Origin: Synergistes sp.
GTDB lineage: Bacteria; Synergistota; Synergistia; Synergistales; Synergistaceae
Direction: 5' to 3'
NCBI GenBank assembly: GCA_016288355.1
Contig: JAEEYY010000080.1
Location: 1-6,016 of the forward strand
Length of the DNA: 6,016 nucleotides
The position numbers and the translations under genes were made by a program. Shown in pieces: positions 1 through 5,853 of this stretch; position 1 is the first letter of the stretch, and every line of letters starts with the position of its first letter. Under the pieces are notes generated by a model. The model had not been told where the DNA came from, ran no database searches, and saw only the letters and a list, made by a program, of their open reading frames with translations.

Positions 1-4
1 AAGC

Positions 5-39
5 AGGAAGGAAACGGATATTCCGTTTCCTTCTTTCTT
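5..39. terminator. Strong hairpin, probable terminator at the left edge
   Basis: Bases 7-18 pair perfectly with 22-33 (12 bp, 3-base loop TAT), extendable by one G-T and one A-T pair to 5-35. On the plus strand the 3' side is pyrimidine-rich (TTCTTTCTTA), which would suit termination of a gene entering from the left. On the minus strand it lies 36 bases past the stop codon of the CdaR-type regulator, but the bases visible after the stem (CTGCTT) are not a good U-tract and the window ends there. It may serve both directions; the hairpin is certain, the direction is not. Confidence 0.6.
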
Positions 40-68
40 ATGCCGGTATTTTGTTTGACGTGCTTCAA

Positions 69-1313
69 TCACTGCAGGACGTCATTTTTCTGCAGGTCGT
101 CCATGCGGATAGCCAGATAAAAAGCGGTCACCTGTTTAAAGTCCTCAAGCGAGATGCCGAGACGGTCTTCAAGCTTCGCCAGACGGTAAGAGAGCGTGTT
201 CCTGTGCAGGTGCAGCTTCTCGGCCGCAGTCTGCTTGCTGAAGAATGACTCGCAGTATACTTTGAAAGTTTCTGTCAGCACAGAAGCATCGTTGTCATTC
301 TTCATCTCGGCGAGTTTTTTTTCTATATAGCGGAGCGCCGCGTTCTGCCCCAGCGAGGAAAGCAGTCCCTCAAGCAGCAGCCGGTTAAAGCTGTAAGCTC
401 CGGGCGGCAGAGAAAGCCTCTCGGCGATCCCCGCTACCTCCCACGCGTTTTTATATGACGCCGGCAGTTCAAAGAGACTGCGCGCGGGGAAGCCGACGCC
501 CACTATTGTCTCAAGCGAGGCCCCCTTCAGCTTGCTGTGAATCTTTTCCGCCGATTCAAACAGAGCCTCTATCTCTTCGTCCTGGGATTTGTTTTCTTCT
601 GTTTCACGCGGACATATCACAACAAAGCGGTCGCGCGCCACGCTCGCTATTATCGTCTGCGGATCCTGGAACATCTCGCGCAGCAGCACTATAACACGCC
701 CGTGCATCAGAGAGGAATCTATCTCGGCCTCCATCGGGTCGCTGTAGTTCTCATAATTGATCTTTACCGGATTGTTTTCCAGTCCGCCGAGATCCCTGAA
801 ATTCGAAAAGAATACCGCGATCACACCGCGCGGCCTGCCGAGATCGATGCCCAGATGCGACGCCTTCATCGAAAGAGAGGCATGATCCCCGCTTGAAGGA
901 TCAAAAGAGGCGATATCGCGCACCAGATCATTTATTTTCTTCTGAGGAGAACCGGTATCCGGCGAAAGTATCCTTTCGCGCAGCATGCTTTCGATCTGGT
1001 TTTTGACCAGCATCGTGAACTGCAGCACGACTTCAGGCTCGCCCGCTATTGCCGCTGTTCCGATAACGCGTCCGTTGTAAAAGAGCGGCACGGTGGAACC
1101 CGGATACCACACTCCGAGTTTCTTGGCTCCTTCCGCGTCGTCAAAACTCATCTTTTTATATTTGATGCACGGAATCGACGGAGGATGGAATTCTCCGATT
1201 CTCTCTTTCGCCGGAGATCCTATGATAATGCCGTTGATATCAGTGATAATGATGCTTCGGCCCATCATGGAGCTCAGGTATTCCGATATCTCCTGCGCGT
1301 ACTTTGAAAGCAA
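69..1313 (-). CDS. CdaR/PucR-family transcriptional regulator (sugar-diacid-type sensor, C-terminal HTH)
   Basis: Predicted 414-residue DNA-binding regulator. The N-terminal ~120 residues look like the sugar-diacid recognition domain of CdaR-type regulators: TDINGIIIG at 24-32, RIGEFH at 38-43 and PLFYNGRVIG at 76-85. The middle resembles the degenerate GGDEF-like CdaR segment (GVGFPARS near 272, followed by a SYKNAWEVA stretch). The C-terminus carries a PucR-type helix-turn-helix, residues 361-386, with the characteristic RNTLSYRLAKLEDRLG. The frame is open back to an ATG at 1391, but I place the start at TTG 1313-1311: a perfect GGAGG (1325-1321) lies 7 bases upstream, and homologues of this family typically begin with a leucine/serine-rich helix just before the sensor domain. 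The extra 26 residues of the longer form look unlike the family. It is divergent from the 5-oxoprolinase operon, so it is the likely local regulator. Family members sense glucarate, galactarate, glycerate or similar acids; the ligand here is unknown, and 5-oxoproline is inference. Confidence 0.9.
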   Translation of the reverse strand: MLSKYAQEISEYLSSMMGRSIIITDINGIIIGSPAKERIGEFHPPSIPCIKYKKMSFDDAEGAKKLGVWYPGSTVPLFYNGRVIGTAAIAGEPEVVLQFTMLVKNQIESMLRERILSPDTGSPQKKINDLVRDIASFDPSSGDHASLSMKASHLGIDLGRPRGVIAVFFSNFRDLGGLENNPVKINYENYSDPMEAEIDSSLMHGRVIVLLREMFQDPQTIIASVARDRFVVICPRETEENKSQDEEIEALFESAEKIHSKLKGASLETIVGVGFPARSLFELPASYKNAWEVAGIAERLSLPPGAYSFNRLLLEGLLSSLGQNAALRYIEKKLAEMKNDNDASVLTETFKVYCESFFSKQTAAEKLHLHRNTLSYRLAKLEDRLGISLEDFKQVTAFYLAIRMDDLQKNDVLQ

Positions 1314-1320
1314 TTCTGTC

Positions 1321-1325
1321 CCTCC
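1321..1325 (-). promoter_or_regulatory. Shine-Dalgarno GGAGG fixing the TTG start of the regulator
   Basis: On the minus strand GGAGG is followed by seven bases (GACAGAA has the right length) and then TTG CTT TCA AAG. The spacing is ideal, and no comparable site precedes the in-frame ATG at 1391. This decides the start of the CdaR-type gene. Confidence 0.75.
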
Positions 1326-1403
1326 ATAGCAATAAGCTGAAACAACATCCTTACAGAAATGTTCGGATAAACAGCATAAAAATCGTGTCAACTTGTTTTA
1401 CAG

Positions 1404-1412
1404 ATTATAGCA
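1404..1412 (-). promoter_or_regulatory. Extended -10 promoter for the regulator gene
   Basis: The minus strand reads TGCTATAAT: a perfect TATAAT (1409-1404) with the TG of an extended -10 box (1412-1411). The -35 is weak (TATACA at 1433-1428, 18-base spacer), which is usual for extended -10 promoters. Transcription would begin near 1397, giving an mRNA leader of about 85 bases before the TTG at 1313. A perfect TTGACA lies just downstream (1391-1386), but with no good -10 at proper spacing (best TATCCG, 16-base spacer). Confidence 0.5.
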
Positions 1413-1422
1413 CTAAAGAGTG
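1411..1422. repeat. Small inverted repeat next to the regulator's -10 box
   Basis: CACT (1411-1414) and AGTG (1419-1422) form a dyad with a four-base gap, overlapping the TG of the extended -10 element. The arms are short enough to be chance, but the position would suit autoregulation of the CdaR-type gene. Confidence 0.2.
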
Positions 1423-1454
1423 GTTTTTGTATATTTTAAACAAAAATAATATCC

Positions 1455-1470
1455 ATATAATTAGTTATAT
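1455..1470. repeat. AT-rich inverted repeat in the divergent intergenic region
   Basis: ATATAA (1455-1460) and TTATAT (1465-1470) are perfect 6-base arms separated by TTAG. In sequence this AT-rich it could be coincidence, and it contains a plus-strand TATAAT (1456-1461) without a convincing -35. It is noted as a possible operator or cryptic promoter. Confidence 0.2.
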
Positions 1471-1499
1471 AAAGATATTGGGGAATAAAATATTATTTA

Positions 1500-1516
1500 C
1501 CCTTTAAAGTAAAGGG
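1500..1516. repeat. 17-base perfect dyad, candidate operator
   Basis: CCCTTTA (1500-1506) and TAAAGGG (1510-1516) are 7-base perfect arms around AAG. Its arms contain three G/C pairs each, so it stands out from the AT-rich surroundings. It lies about 100 bases upstream of the regulator's proposed transcription start and about 165 bases upstream of the operon's -10 box. The size and symmetry suit a dimeric regulator, but nothing in the sequence identifies which one. Confidence 0.35.
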
Positions 1517-1563
1517 AGAATCAATTTTTATTTGTTGGAAAAGGCACGGCGCTTTGTTGCTCC

Positions 1564-1649
1564 TTTGCTTCACATTTTTATCTGAGAGGAAGCTAAAACC
1601 AAAGTTTTTGCCGTATAACAGCAGCTTTCCCGGAGACAGAAGAAGCAAA
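1564..1649 (+). promoter_or_regulatory. Candidate structured RNA or leader element upstream of pxpBC, not a recognised riboswitch
   Basis: TTTGCTTC (1564-1571) pairs perfectly with GAAGCAAA (1642-1649). Nested inside are TCTG (1581-1584) with CAGA (1637-1640), GGAAGCT (1588-1594) with AGCTTTCC (1623-1630, one bulged T), and AAAAC (1595-1599) with GTTTT (1604-1608). The result is a long interrupted stem of ordered, non-conflicting helices. The interior does not match the cores of the TPP, SAM-I, glycine, c-di-GMP, cobalamin or THF riboswitches as I know them. If the operon starts at the -10 box at 1664 this element is not transcribed with it, so it would need an upstream promoter. It could also be DNA-level symmetry or chance. 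Confidence 0.3.
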
Positions 1650-1663
1650 TCCATTTAAAGCAT

Positions 1664-1669
1664 TATAAT
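1664..1669 (+). promoter_or_regulatory. Perfect -10 box (TATAAT), likely promoter of the 5-oxoprolinase operon
   Basis: TATAAT at 1664-1669 lies 84 bases before the TTG start of pxpBC. No recognisable -35 sits 16-18 bases upstream and there is no extended TG, which suggests an activator-dependent promoter or a chance match in AT-rich DNA. Transcription would begin near 1676, leaving a leader of about 77 bases. Confidence 0.4.
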
Positions 1670-1694
1670 AGTGTATGGCTTTTTATAAGGGCAG

Positions 1695-1737
1695 CATATA
1701 TCAGCTTTTTTAGTTTTTCATATATCCTTTATATATG
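1695..1737. repeat. Repeated CATATATC motif with an inverted copy before pxpBC
   Basis: CATATATC occurs at 1695-1702 and again at 1719-1726, 24 bases apart. The second copy is mirrored by ATATATG at 1731-1737, giving a 7-base dyad (1719-1725/1731-1737) with a CCTTT gap. These lie between the proposed transcription start and the pxpBC start codon. They may be operator half-sites, or low-complexity AT sequence. Confidence 0.25.
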
Positions 1738-1752
1738 TGCGGGGGTGCTATC

Positions 1753-3513
1753 TTGAAGATTCTCATAGCCGGAGACAGCGCGGTGGCAGTTCGTTTCGGC
1801 GACAAGATCAGTGAGGAGATCAACCGGCAGGTCAGGGCTTTCCGGACTGCCGCAGGTAAGAATAAAATACCTGGCGTGATCGAATATATACCGACTTACT
1901 GCTCCGTTTACGTGATCTACGATCCCCTGACGATCACGACAGAGAACCTTATCAGCAAGCTGAACGAGATCGCTGAGGAGGCCTCCTCAGCAGAACTTCC
2001 CGAGTCGAACGTAGTCGAGGTGCCCGTTGCTTACGGCGGCGATAACGGCCCCGACCTCGAAAGCCTGGCAAAAACACACGGTCTAAGTCCGGAAGAAGTG
2101 ATAAAGCGTCACTCCGGCAAGGATTATCTTGTATATATGCTGGGCTTCACTCCCGGATTCGCTTTCTGCGGCTCTGTAGAAGACGACATCGCTACCCCGA
2201 GGCTGGAGAGCCCGCGGCTGAAAGTGCCGGCGGGATCGATCGGCATCGCCGGCAAACAGACCGGGCTGTACGCTATAAGCTCCCCCGGCGGCTGGCAGCT
2301 GATAGGACGCAGCACGATGAGATTCTACGATCCTGAAAAAGAACCGCCCGTGCCGGTCAAGGCCGGGGATTATGTACGCTTCGTCCCCATTCCGGCGGAG
2401 GAATTCGAAAAGCACAGGGCCGAAGTGGAAGCCGCCGACGACCCGCCCGACTACTCATCATGGTCTCCGCAGGGGACAGCAGCTTTTAAAGTCAGACTGC
2501 CGGGGCTGCTCTCCAGCATCCAGGACAGGGGGCGCACAGGATATCAGGCATTCGGCATCTCCGCCTCCGGAGCGATGGATGAGCTTGCGTTCCGCCTGGC
2601 CAACAGGCTCGTGGGAAACGATGACAACGCCCCTGCCCTCGAAATAACGATGGCAGGGCCTGTGCTTGAAGCTGAAAAAGAGCTGCTGGCATCAGTCACC
2701 GGGGCAGATCTTTCGCCCACGGTCAACGGCAGCCCGGCCGATATGTACAAAGCGCTTAAGCTGAAAAAGGGAGACGTCCTTGCTTTCGGAGCGCCAAAGA
2801 AGGGGATGCGGGCCTATATAGCGGTAAACGGCGGTTTCTGCATCCCTCCGGTAATGGGCAGCGCCTCTACAGGGCTTAACGGCAAGATAGGCGGCTACAA
2901 GGGACGCAGGCTCGAAAAGGAGGACGTCCTGAACAGTCCCGAAGGAGGCGTGCCGGCTTCATATGAAGGATGCTCGGCAAACCCGGACGATTTCACCTTC
3001 GGCGCAGTTCCCGGAGAGTTCAGAGTGGTGTTGGGCCCGGAAGACGACCATTTCAGCGAAAAGGGCATAAACACATTCTTCAGCTCCGTGTATAAGCTGA
3101 CCGATAAGTGCGACCGCATGGGGGCCCGCCTTGAAGGCCCCGCCGTGGAACATAACGAAAAGGGCCCCGGAATAGTATCCGACGGAATCAGCATGGGCGC
3201 TGTGCAGATCCCCGGCGACGGCACCCCGATGGTGCTTTTGAAAGACCGCGGGACCGTGGGAGGTTATACAAAGATAGGCACGCTCTGCACTGTGGACGCT
3301 TTCCGCTTCGCGCAGTGCCGCCCCGGAGATACGGTCAGATTCAGGCAGATCCCGCTTGAAGATGCGCAGGATCTGCTTAAAAAGATGGAAAGCGCGCTCT
3401 CCAGGGTCAGGCCAGGGCAGAATGCTCCTGTCAAAAAGCCTGCTGCCGGCAGAGCCTTTAAAGTGACCGTAGGAGGCAGTTCCTACGACGTATTTGTAGA
3501 AGATATCGGGTAA
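1753..3513 (+). CDS. pxpBC: 5-oxoprolinase subunits B and C fused in one protein (PxpB-PxpC, KipI-KipA type)
   Basis: Predicted 586-residue fusion of two subunits of the ATP-dependent 5-oxoprolinase, which with PxpA converts 5-oxo-L-proline to L-glutamate in the cytoplasm. Residues 1 to about 220 are the PxpB/KipI (allophanate-hydrolase subunit 1-like) part: AGDSA near the start, GFTPGFAF at 131-138, two PR motifs at 149-155 and SPGGWQLIGRS at 177-187. Residues about 245-535 are the PxpC/KipA (subunit 2-like) part: SIQDRGRTGYQ at 255-265, SGAMD at 272-276, RLVGN at 285-289, GPEDDHF at 428-434, DRMGARLEG at 454-462. Separate genes are the commoner arrangement. I chose TTG 1753 because GGGGGTG ends 6 bases before it and the protein then begins MKILIAGDSA as the family does; an in-frame ATG at 1735 has no Shine-Dalgarno. 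The last ~50 residues are extra: a Pro/Ala-rich linker and a BCCP-like tail. PxpA follows 61 bases downstream. Confidence 0.9.
   Translation: MKILIAGDSAVAVRFGDKISEEINRQVRAFRTAAGKNKIPGVIEYIPTYCSVYVIYDPLTITTENLISKLNEIAEEASSAELPESNVVEVPVAYGGDNGPDLESLAKTHGLSPEEVIKRHSGKDYLVYMLGFTPGFAFCGSVEDDIATPRLESPRLKVPAGSIGIAGKQTGLYAISSPGGWQLIGRSTMRFYDPEKEPPVPVKAGDYVRFVPIPAEEFEKHRAEVEAADDPPDYSSWSPQGTAAFKVRLPGLLSSIQDRGRTGYQAFGISASGAMDELAFRLANRLVGNDDNAPALEITMAGPVLEAEKELLASVTGADLSPTVNGSPADMYKALKLKKGDVLAFGAPKKGMRAYIAVNGGFCIPPVMGSASTGLNGKIGGYKGRRLEKEDVLNSPEGGVPASYEGCSANPDDFTFGAVPGEFRVVLGPEDDHFSEKGINTFFSSVYKLTDKCDRMGARLEGPAVEHNEKGPGIVSDGISMGAVQIPGDGTPMVLLKDRGTVGGYTKIGTLCTVDAFRFAQCRPGDTVRFRQIPLEDAQDLLKKMESALSRVRPGQNAPVKKPAAGRAFKVTVGGSSYDVFVEDIG
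3457..3513 (+). other. C-terminal tail of PxpBC resembling the first strands of a biotinyl-carrier domain
   Basis: Residues 569-586 of the fusion read FKVTVGGSSYDVFVEDIG and then stop. This closely follows the pattern with which biotin carboxyl carrier domains of decarboxylase gamma subunits begin (FKVTVNGxxYEVEVEEI), and it sits behind a Pro/Ala/Lys-rich linker (about 553-568) like those tethering such domains. The rest of the domain, including the MKM biotinylation motif, is absent, and no reading frame in the 61 bases before pxpA restores it. The resemblance is by eye only. Confidence 0.5.
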
Positions 3514-3519
3514 AAGCGT

Positions 3520-3535
3520 CTGCCTGAACAGGCGG
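3520..3535 (+). repeat. Intercistronic hairpin between pxpBC and pxpA
   Basis: CTGCCTG (3520-3526) pairs with CAGGCGG (3529-3535) with one G-T pair; sterically the stem is CTGCC/GGCGG with a TGAACA loop. No U-tract follows, so it is unlikely to terminate transcription. It could stabilise the upstream message or tune expression of pxpA. Confidence 0.35.
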
Positions 3536-3574
3536 CATAAGGATAAAAAAGACACGCAGAAAGGTGTGGAGGAA

Positions 3575-4366
3575 ATGTCAATTAAGATCGATCTTAACTG
3601 CGACATGGGAGAAAGCTTCGGGAACTATGTCCTTGGCTGCGACTACGAGGTAATGGATGAGATATCGTCGGCGAACATAGCCTGCGGATTTCACGCCGGA
3701 GACTTTATGGTTTTGGACAGGACGGTAAAATGGGCCGTCGAAAAACATGTCGGAATAGGATGCCATCCCGGATTCCCCGACATGCAGGGCTTCGGAAGAA
3801 GAAACATGGACCTCTCGCCCGAAGAAGTCGAGAAGCTCTGCACCTACCAGCTTGGAGCGATATCAGCGTTCGTCAAAAAATACGGCGGCAAAATGCAGCA
3901 CTTCAAACCGCACGGAAATCTCTACATAATGACCTACACAAAGGCTATGAACGGAGATCCGAGCTGGGCCGAGGCGCTGGGACGCGCGGTCCTCGCCTTC
4001 GACCCCGGCCTTATCATAATGAGTTTTGCCGGCGCGCCGACAAAAGACATCTGGAACAGCATGGGGCTCCGCACCGCGTCGGAAGTCTATCCGGACCGCG
4101 AATACAACGCCAACATGACCCACGTTTCAAGGCGCGTTCCCGGGGCCGTGATCAAAGACCATAACAAAGTGGTCGAGCGGGCCGTAATGATGGCAAAGGA
4201 ACATAAGATCATCGCGATGGACGGCACTGTTCTTGAAAACGTCGAATTTGAAACGATGTGCGTGCACGGGGACAACCCGGAAACGCTGCAGGGACTCCGC
4301 GACATCAACAAGGCTTTCAGGGAGAACGGCATTGAAGTAACGGCTCTTGAAAACATAATACGCTGA
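3575..4366 (+). CDS. pxpA: 5-oxoprolinase subunit A (LamB/YcsF family)
   Basis: Predicted 263-residue cytoplasmic protein of the LamB/YcsF family, close to the usual 250-255 residues. With PxpB and PxpC it performs ATP-dependent hydrolysis of 5-oxo-L-proline to L-glutamate. Family motifs appear in order: DLNCDMGESFG at 6-16, NIACGFHAGD at 34-43, GCHPGFPD at 62-69, GFGRR at 72-76, KPHGNLY at 111-117, PDREYNAN at 173-180, SRRVPGAVI at 185-193 and CVHGD at 229-233. The conserved Asp, His and Lys residues expected for the family are all present. I start it at ATG 3575, with AGGTG (3562-3566) 8 bases upstream. A GTG at 3566 in the same frame would add three residues, and GGAGG at 3568-3572 is too close to the ATG to be used in the standard way. 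It is the second gene of the operon and ends just before a strong terminator. Confidence 0.95.
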   Translation: MSIKIDLNCDMGESFGNYVLGCDYEVMDEISSANIACGFHAGDFMVLDRTVKWAVEKHVGIGCHPGFPDMQGFGRRNMDLSPEEVEKLCTYQLGAISAFVKKYGGKMQHFKPHGNLYIMTYTKAMNGDPSWAEALGRAVLAFDPGLIIMSFAGAPTKDIWNSMGLRTASEVYPDREYNANMTHVSRRVPGAVIKDHNKVVERAVMMAKEHKIIAMDGTVLENVEFETMCVHGDNPETLQGLRDINKAFRENGIEVTALENIIR

Positions 4367-4374
4367 AAAGCATC

Positions 4375-4407
4375 GGGCCTGCGTTTTTCACGCAGGCCCT
4401 GTTTTTT
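4375..4407 (+). terminator. Rho-independent terminator of the pxpBC-pxpA operon
   Basis: A 10-bp GC-rich stem (GGGCCTGCGT, 4375-4384, with ACGCAGGCCC, 4390-4399) and a 5-base loop is followed by TG and six T residues (4402-4407). It begins 8 bases after the pxpA stop codon. On the minus strand the same stem is followed by GATGCTTTTC, a much weaker tract, so it would stop the converging his transcript less efficiently. Confidence 0.92.
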
Positions 4408-4414
4408 ATTAAAC

Positions 4415-4429
4415 ACCTTTTATAAAGGT
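4415..4429. repeat. AT-rich dyad between the convergent operons
   Basis: ACCTTT (4415-4420) and AAAGGT (4424-4429) form a 6-base dyad around TAT. On the minus strand it follows hisF and precedes GTTTAAT, so it could aid pausing or 3'-end formation of the his message, but it is weak as a terminator. Confidence 0.2.
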
Positions 4430-4456
4430 TCGTCTTCGGAACGTCATACCAGCTGC

Positions 4457-5233
4457 TCATGCGGACACCGCGCCGCAGATCCTCACCGGCACGTTTTTGC
4501 TCAAAAGGTATTCCTTAAGCTCCGGTATAGGCACCTCGTTGAAATGAAAAAGAGAAGCGGCAAGCGCCGCGTCGGCTTTTCCCGCAGTCAGCGCGTCGTA
4601 AAAATCTTCCGCTTTCCCGGCTCCGCCCGAAGCTATAACAGGTATCTTTACAGATGATGATATACGGCGGGTAAGCTCCAGGTCGTAACCGGCCTTTGTG
4701 CCGTCGCAGTCCATGCTGGTAAGAAGGATCTCCCCGGCGCCCAGCTCCTCCGCCTTTAAAGCCCAGCCGTAGGCGTCCATATGCTCCGGCACTCGTCCGC
4801 CGGAGGTCACGACCTCCCAGTAGCTTTCGCCCCGCCTTTTGGCGTCGATAGCGACTACGACGCACTGCCTGCCGAATATTTCCGCAGCCTCACTGATCAG
4901 CGCCGGATTTTTTACCGCGGCGGTATTCAGCGAGACCTTGTCGGCTCCGGCGCGCAGAATCTCCCGGATATCATCTGTGGTCCTTATGCCACCGCCGACC
5001 GTTATCGGAATAAAGACTTTTTCGGCAACGCGGCGCACAAGCTCCGATACGGTCCTGCGCCGGTCGCTCGTTGCCGTTATGTCAAGAAATACTATCTCGT
5101 CGGCCCCGGCCCGTTCATATGCGGCGGCGCATTCTACAGGATCGCCCGCATCCCTCAGGTTTACGAAATTTACCCCTTTTACGACACGCCCGTCCTTGAT
5201 ATCAAGGCACGGTATTATTCTCTTTGCAAGCAT
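4457..5233 (-). CDS. hisF: Imidazole glycerol phosphate synthase cyclase subunit HisF
   Basis: Full-length 258-residue (beta-alpha)8-barrel cyclase subunit. It uses ammonia delivered from HisH to turn PRFAR into imidazole-glycerol phosphate and AICAR, the fifth step of histidine synthesis and a link to purine synthesis. The family start IIPCLDIKDGRVVKG carries the catalytic Asp11; the second catalytic Asp is D130 (VVVAIDAKRRG). Phosphate-binding loops are GGGIRTTDDI (80-89) and ASGGAG (201-206). LLTSMDCDGT (170-179) has Cys where many homologues have Arg, a tolerated-looking variation. The ATG overlaps the hisH stop by one base (TAATG), with AAGGG (5246-5242) 8 bases upstream, so the two are translationally coupled. 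It is the last gene of the his run here. Confidence 0.97.
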   Translation of the reverse strand: MLAKRIIPCLDIKDGRVVKGVNFVNLRDAGDPVECAAAYERAGADEIVFLDITATSDRRRTVSELVRRVAEKVFIPITVGGGIRTTDDIREILRAGADKVSLNTAAVKNPALISEAAEIFGRQCVVVAIDAKRRGESYWEVVTSGGRVPEHMDAYGWALKAEELGAGEILLTSMDCDGTKAGYDLELTRRISSSVKIPVIASGGAGKAEDFYDALTAGKADAALAASLFHFNEVPIPELKEYLLSKNVPVRICGAVSA

Positions 5234-5853
5234 TATCTTTTCCCTTCGGCGATCTCTATGAAATTCTTTAATATCAGAAAACCTTCGCTTCCGCTCTTCT
5301 CAGGATGGAACTGGCAGCCGAAGACCGTGCCGCGTTCCGCAGCGGCGTCGAAATCATCCCCGTAAGAGGCTCCGGCAGCTGCGTCCTCTCGTCTGCCGCA
5401 GCGGACATAATATGAATGAACAAAATACATATAGCTCCCGGCAGATATGCCCTTAAGCAGGCGGCTTTCTTTTAGCGGCGTTATCGAATTCCATCCCATA
5501 TGGGGTATCTTAAGCCCGTATTTATCGGAAAAACGCGCAGAACGTCCGGGAAGCAGCGCAAGTCCTCTGACTCCAGGAGATTCTTCGCTTTCTTCAAAAA
5601 GCATCTGCATGCCGAGACAGATGCCAAGCAGCGGCACTCCGGCTTCAGCCGCCGACTTTAACACAGCGCACAACCCGCGTGCGGAAAGCTCCTTCATCGC
5701 GCTGCCGAACTCGCCCACGCCGGGGAGTATCAGCGCATCCGCCGCTTCTATCCCGCTTTTGGTGTCCACGGTGGCGCTGCGTACGCCCAAAGCGTCAAGC
5801 GCGTTTCTGACGCTGCAGAGGTTACCCGCTCCGTAATCTATAACGCCTATCAT
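5233..5853 (-). CDS. hisH: Imidazole glycerol phosphate synthase glutaminase subunit HisH
   Basis: A 206-residue class-I glutamine amidotransferase, the usual size. It hydrolyses glutamine and passes ammonia to HisF. The start MIGVIDYGAGN is typical; LPGVGEF (43-49) is the oxyanion-strand region; GICLGMQ (77-83) holds the nucleophile Cys79; PHMGWN (117-122) is the conserved interface loop; QFHPEKS (181-187) supplies His183 and Glu185 of the triad. The frame is open further upstream to 5997, but that region is coding for hisE in another frame, so the ATG at 5853 is the start. It overlaps the hisE stop as ATGA, with AAGGGG (5870-5865) 11 bases upstream, a slightly long spacing that fits start by coupling. 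Confidence 0.97.
   Translation of the reverse strand: MIGVIDYGAGNLCSVRNALDALGVRSATVDTKSGIEAADALILPGVGEFGSAMKELSARGLCAVLKSAAEAGVPLLGICLGMQMLFEESEESPGVRGLALLPGRSARFSDKYGLKIPHMGWNSITPLKESRLLKGISAGSYMYFVHSYYVRCGRREDAAAGASYGDDFDAAAERGTVFGCQFHPEKSGSEGFLILKNFIEIAEGKR

Noticed and set aside
1314..1391. N-terminal extension of the regulator to an ATG at 1391
   Set aside because: No Shine-Dalgarno precedes it, it would overlap the likely transcription start, and the added Cys-rich residues do not resemble the family N-terminus.
1304..1507. Small plus-strand open frame across the regulator's start and leader
   Set aside because: It overlaps the regulator's ribosome-binding site and promoter region, has no convincing ribosome-binding site and encodes a low-complexity Ile/Asn/Lys-rich peptide expected from AT-rich DNA.
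1537..1550. Sigma-54-like -24/-12 element (TTGG...GC with the correct 10-base spacing)
   Set aside because: The -12 side reads CACGGC rather than TTGC, and no enhancer-dependent activator is present; the CdaR-type regulator has no AAA+ domain.
1564..1649. Known riboswitch (TPP from CTGAGA, SAM-I or glycine from GAGAGG and AGCAA)
   Set aside because: Only isolated short words match; the remaining conserved core of each class is missing, so it is kept only as an unassigned structure.
2959..3606. Long open frame on the minus strand opposite pxpBC (215 codons)
   Set aside because: It is antisense to a gene with clear family motifs, has no recognisable domain, and its composition follows from codon bias of the real gene. 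Other open frames within 2083-2750, 3730-4416 and 4781-5836 were dismissed for the same reason.
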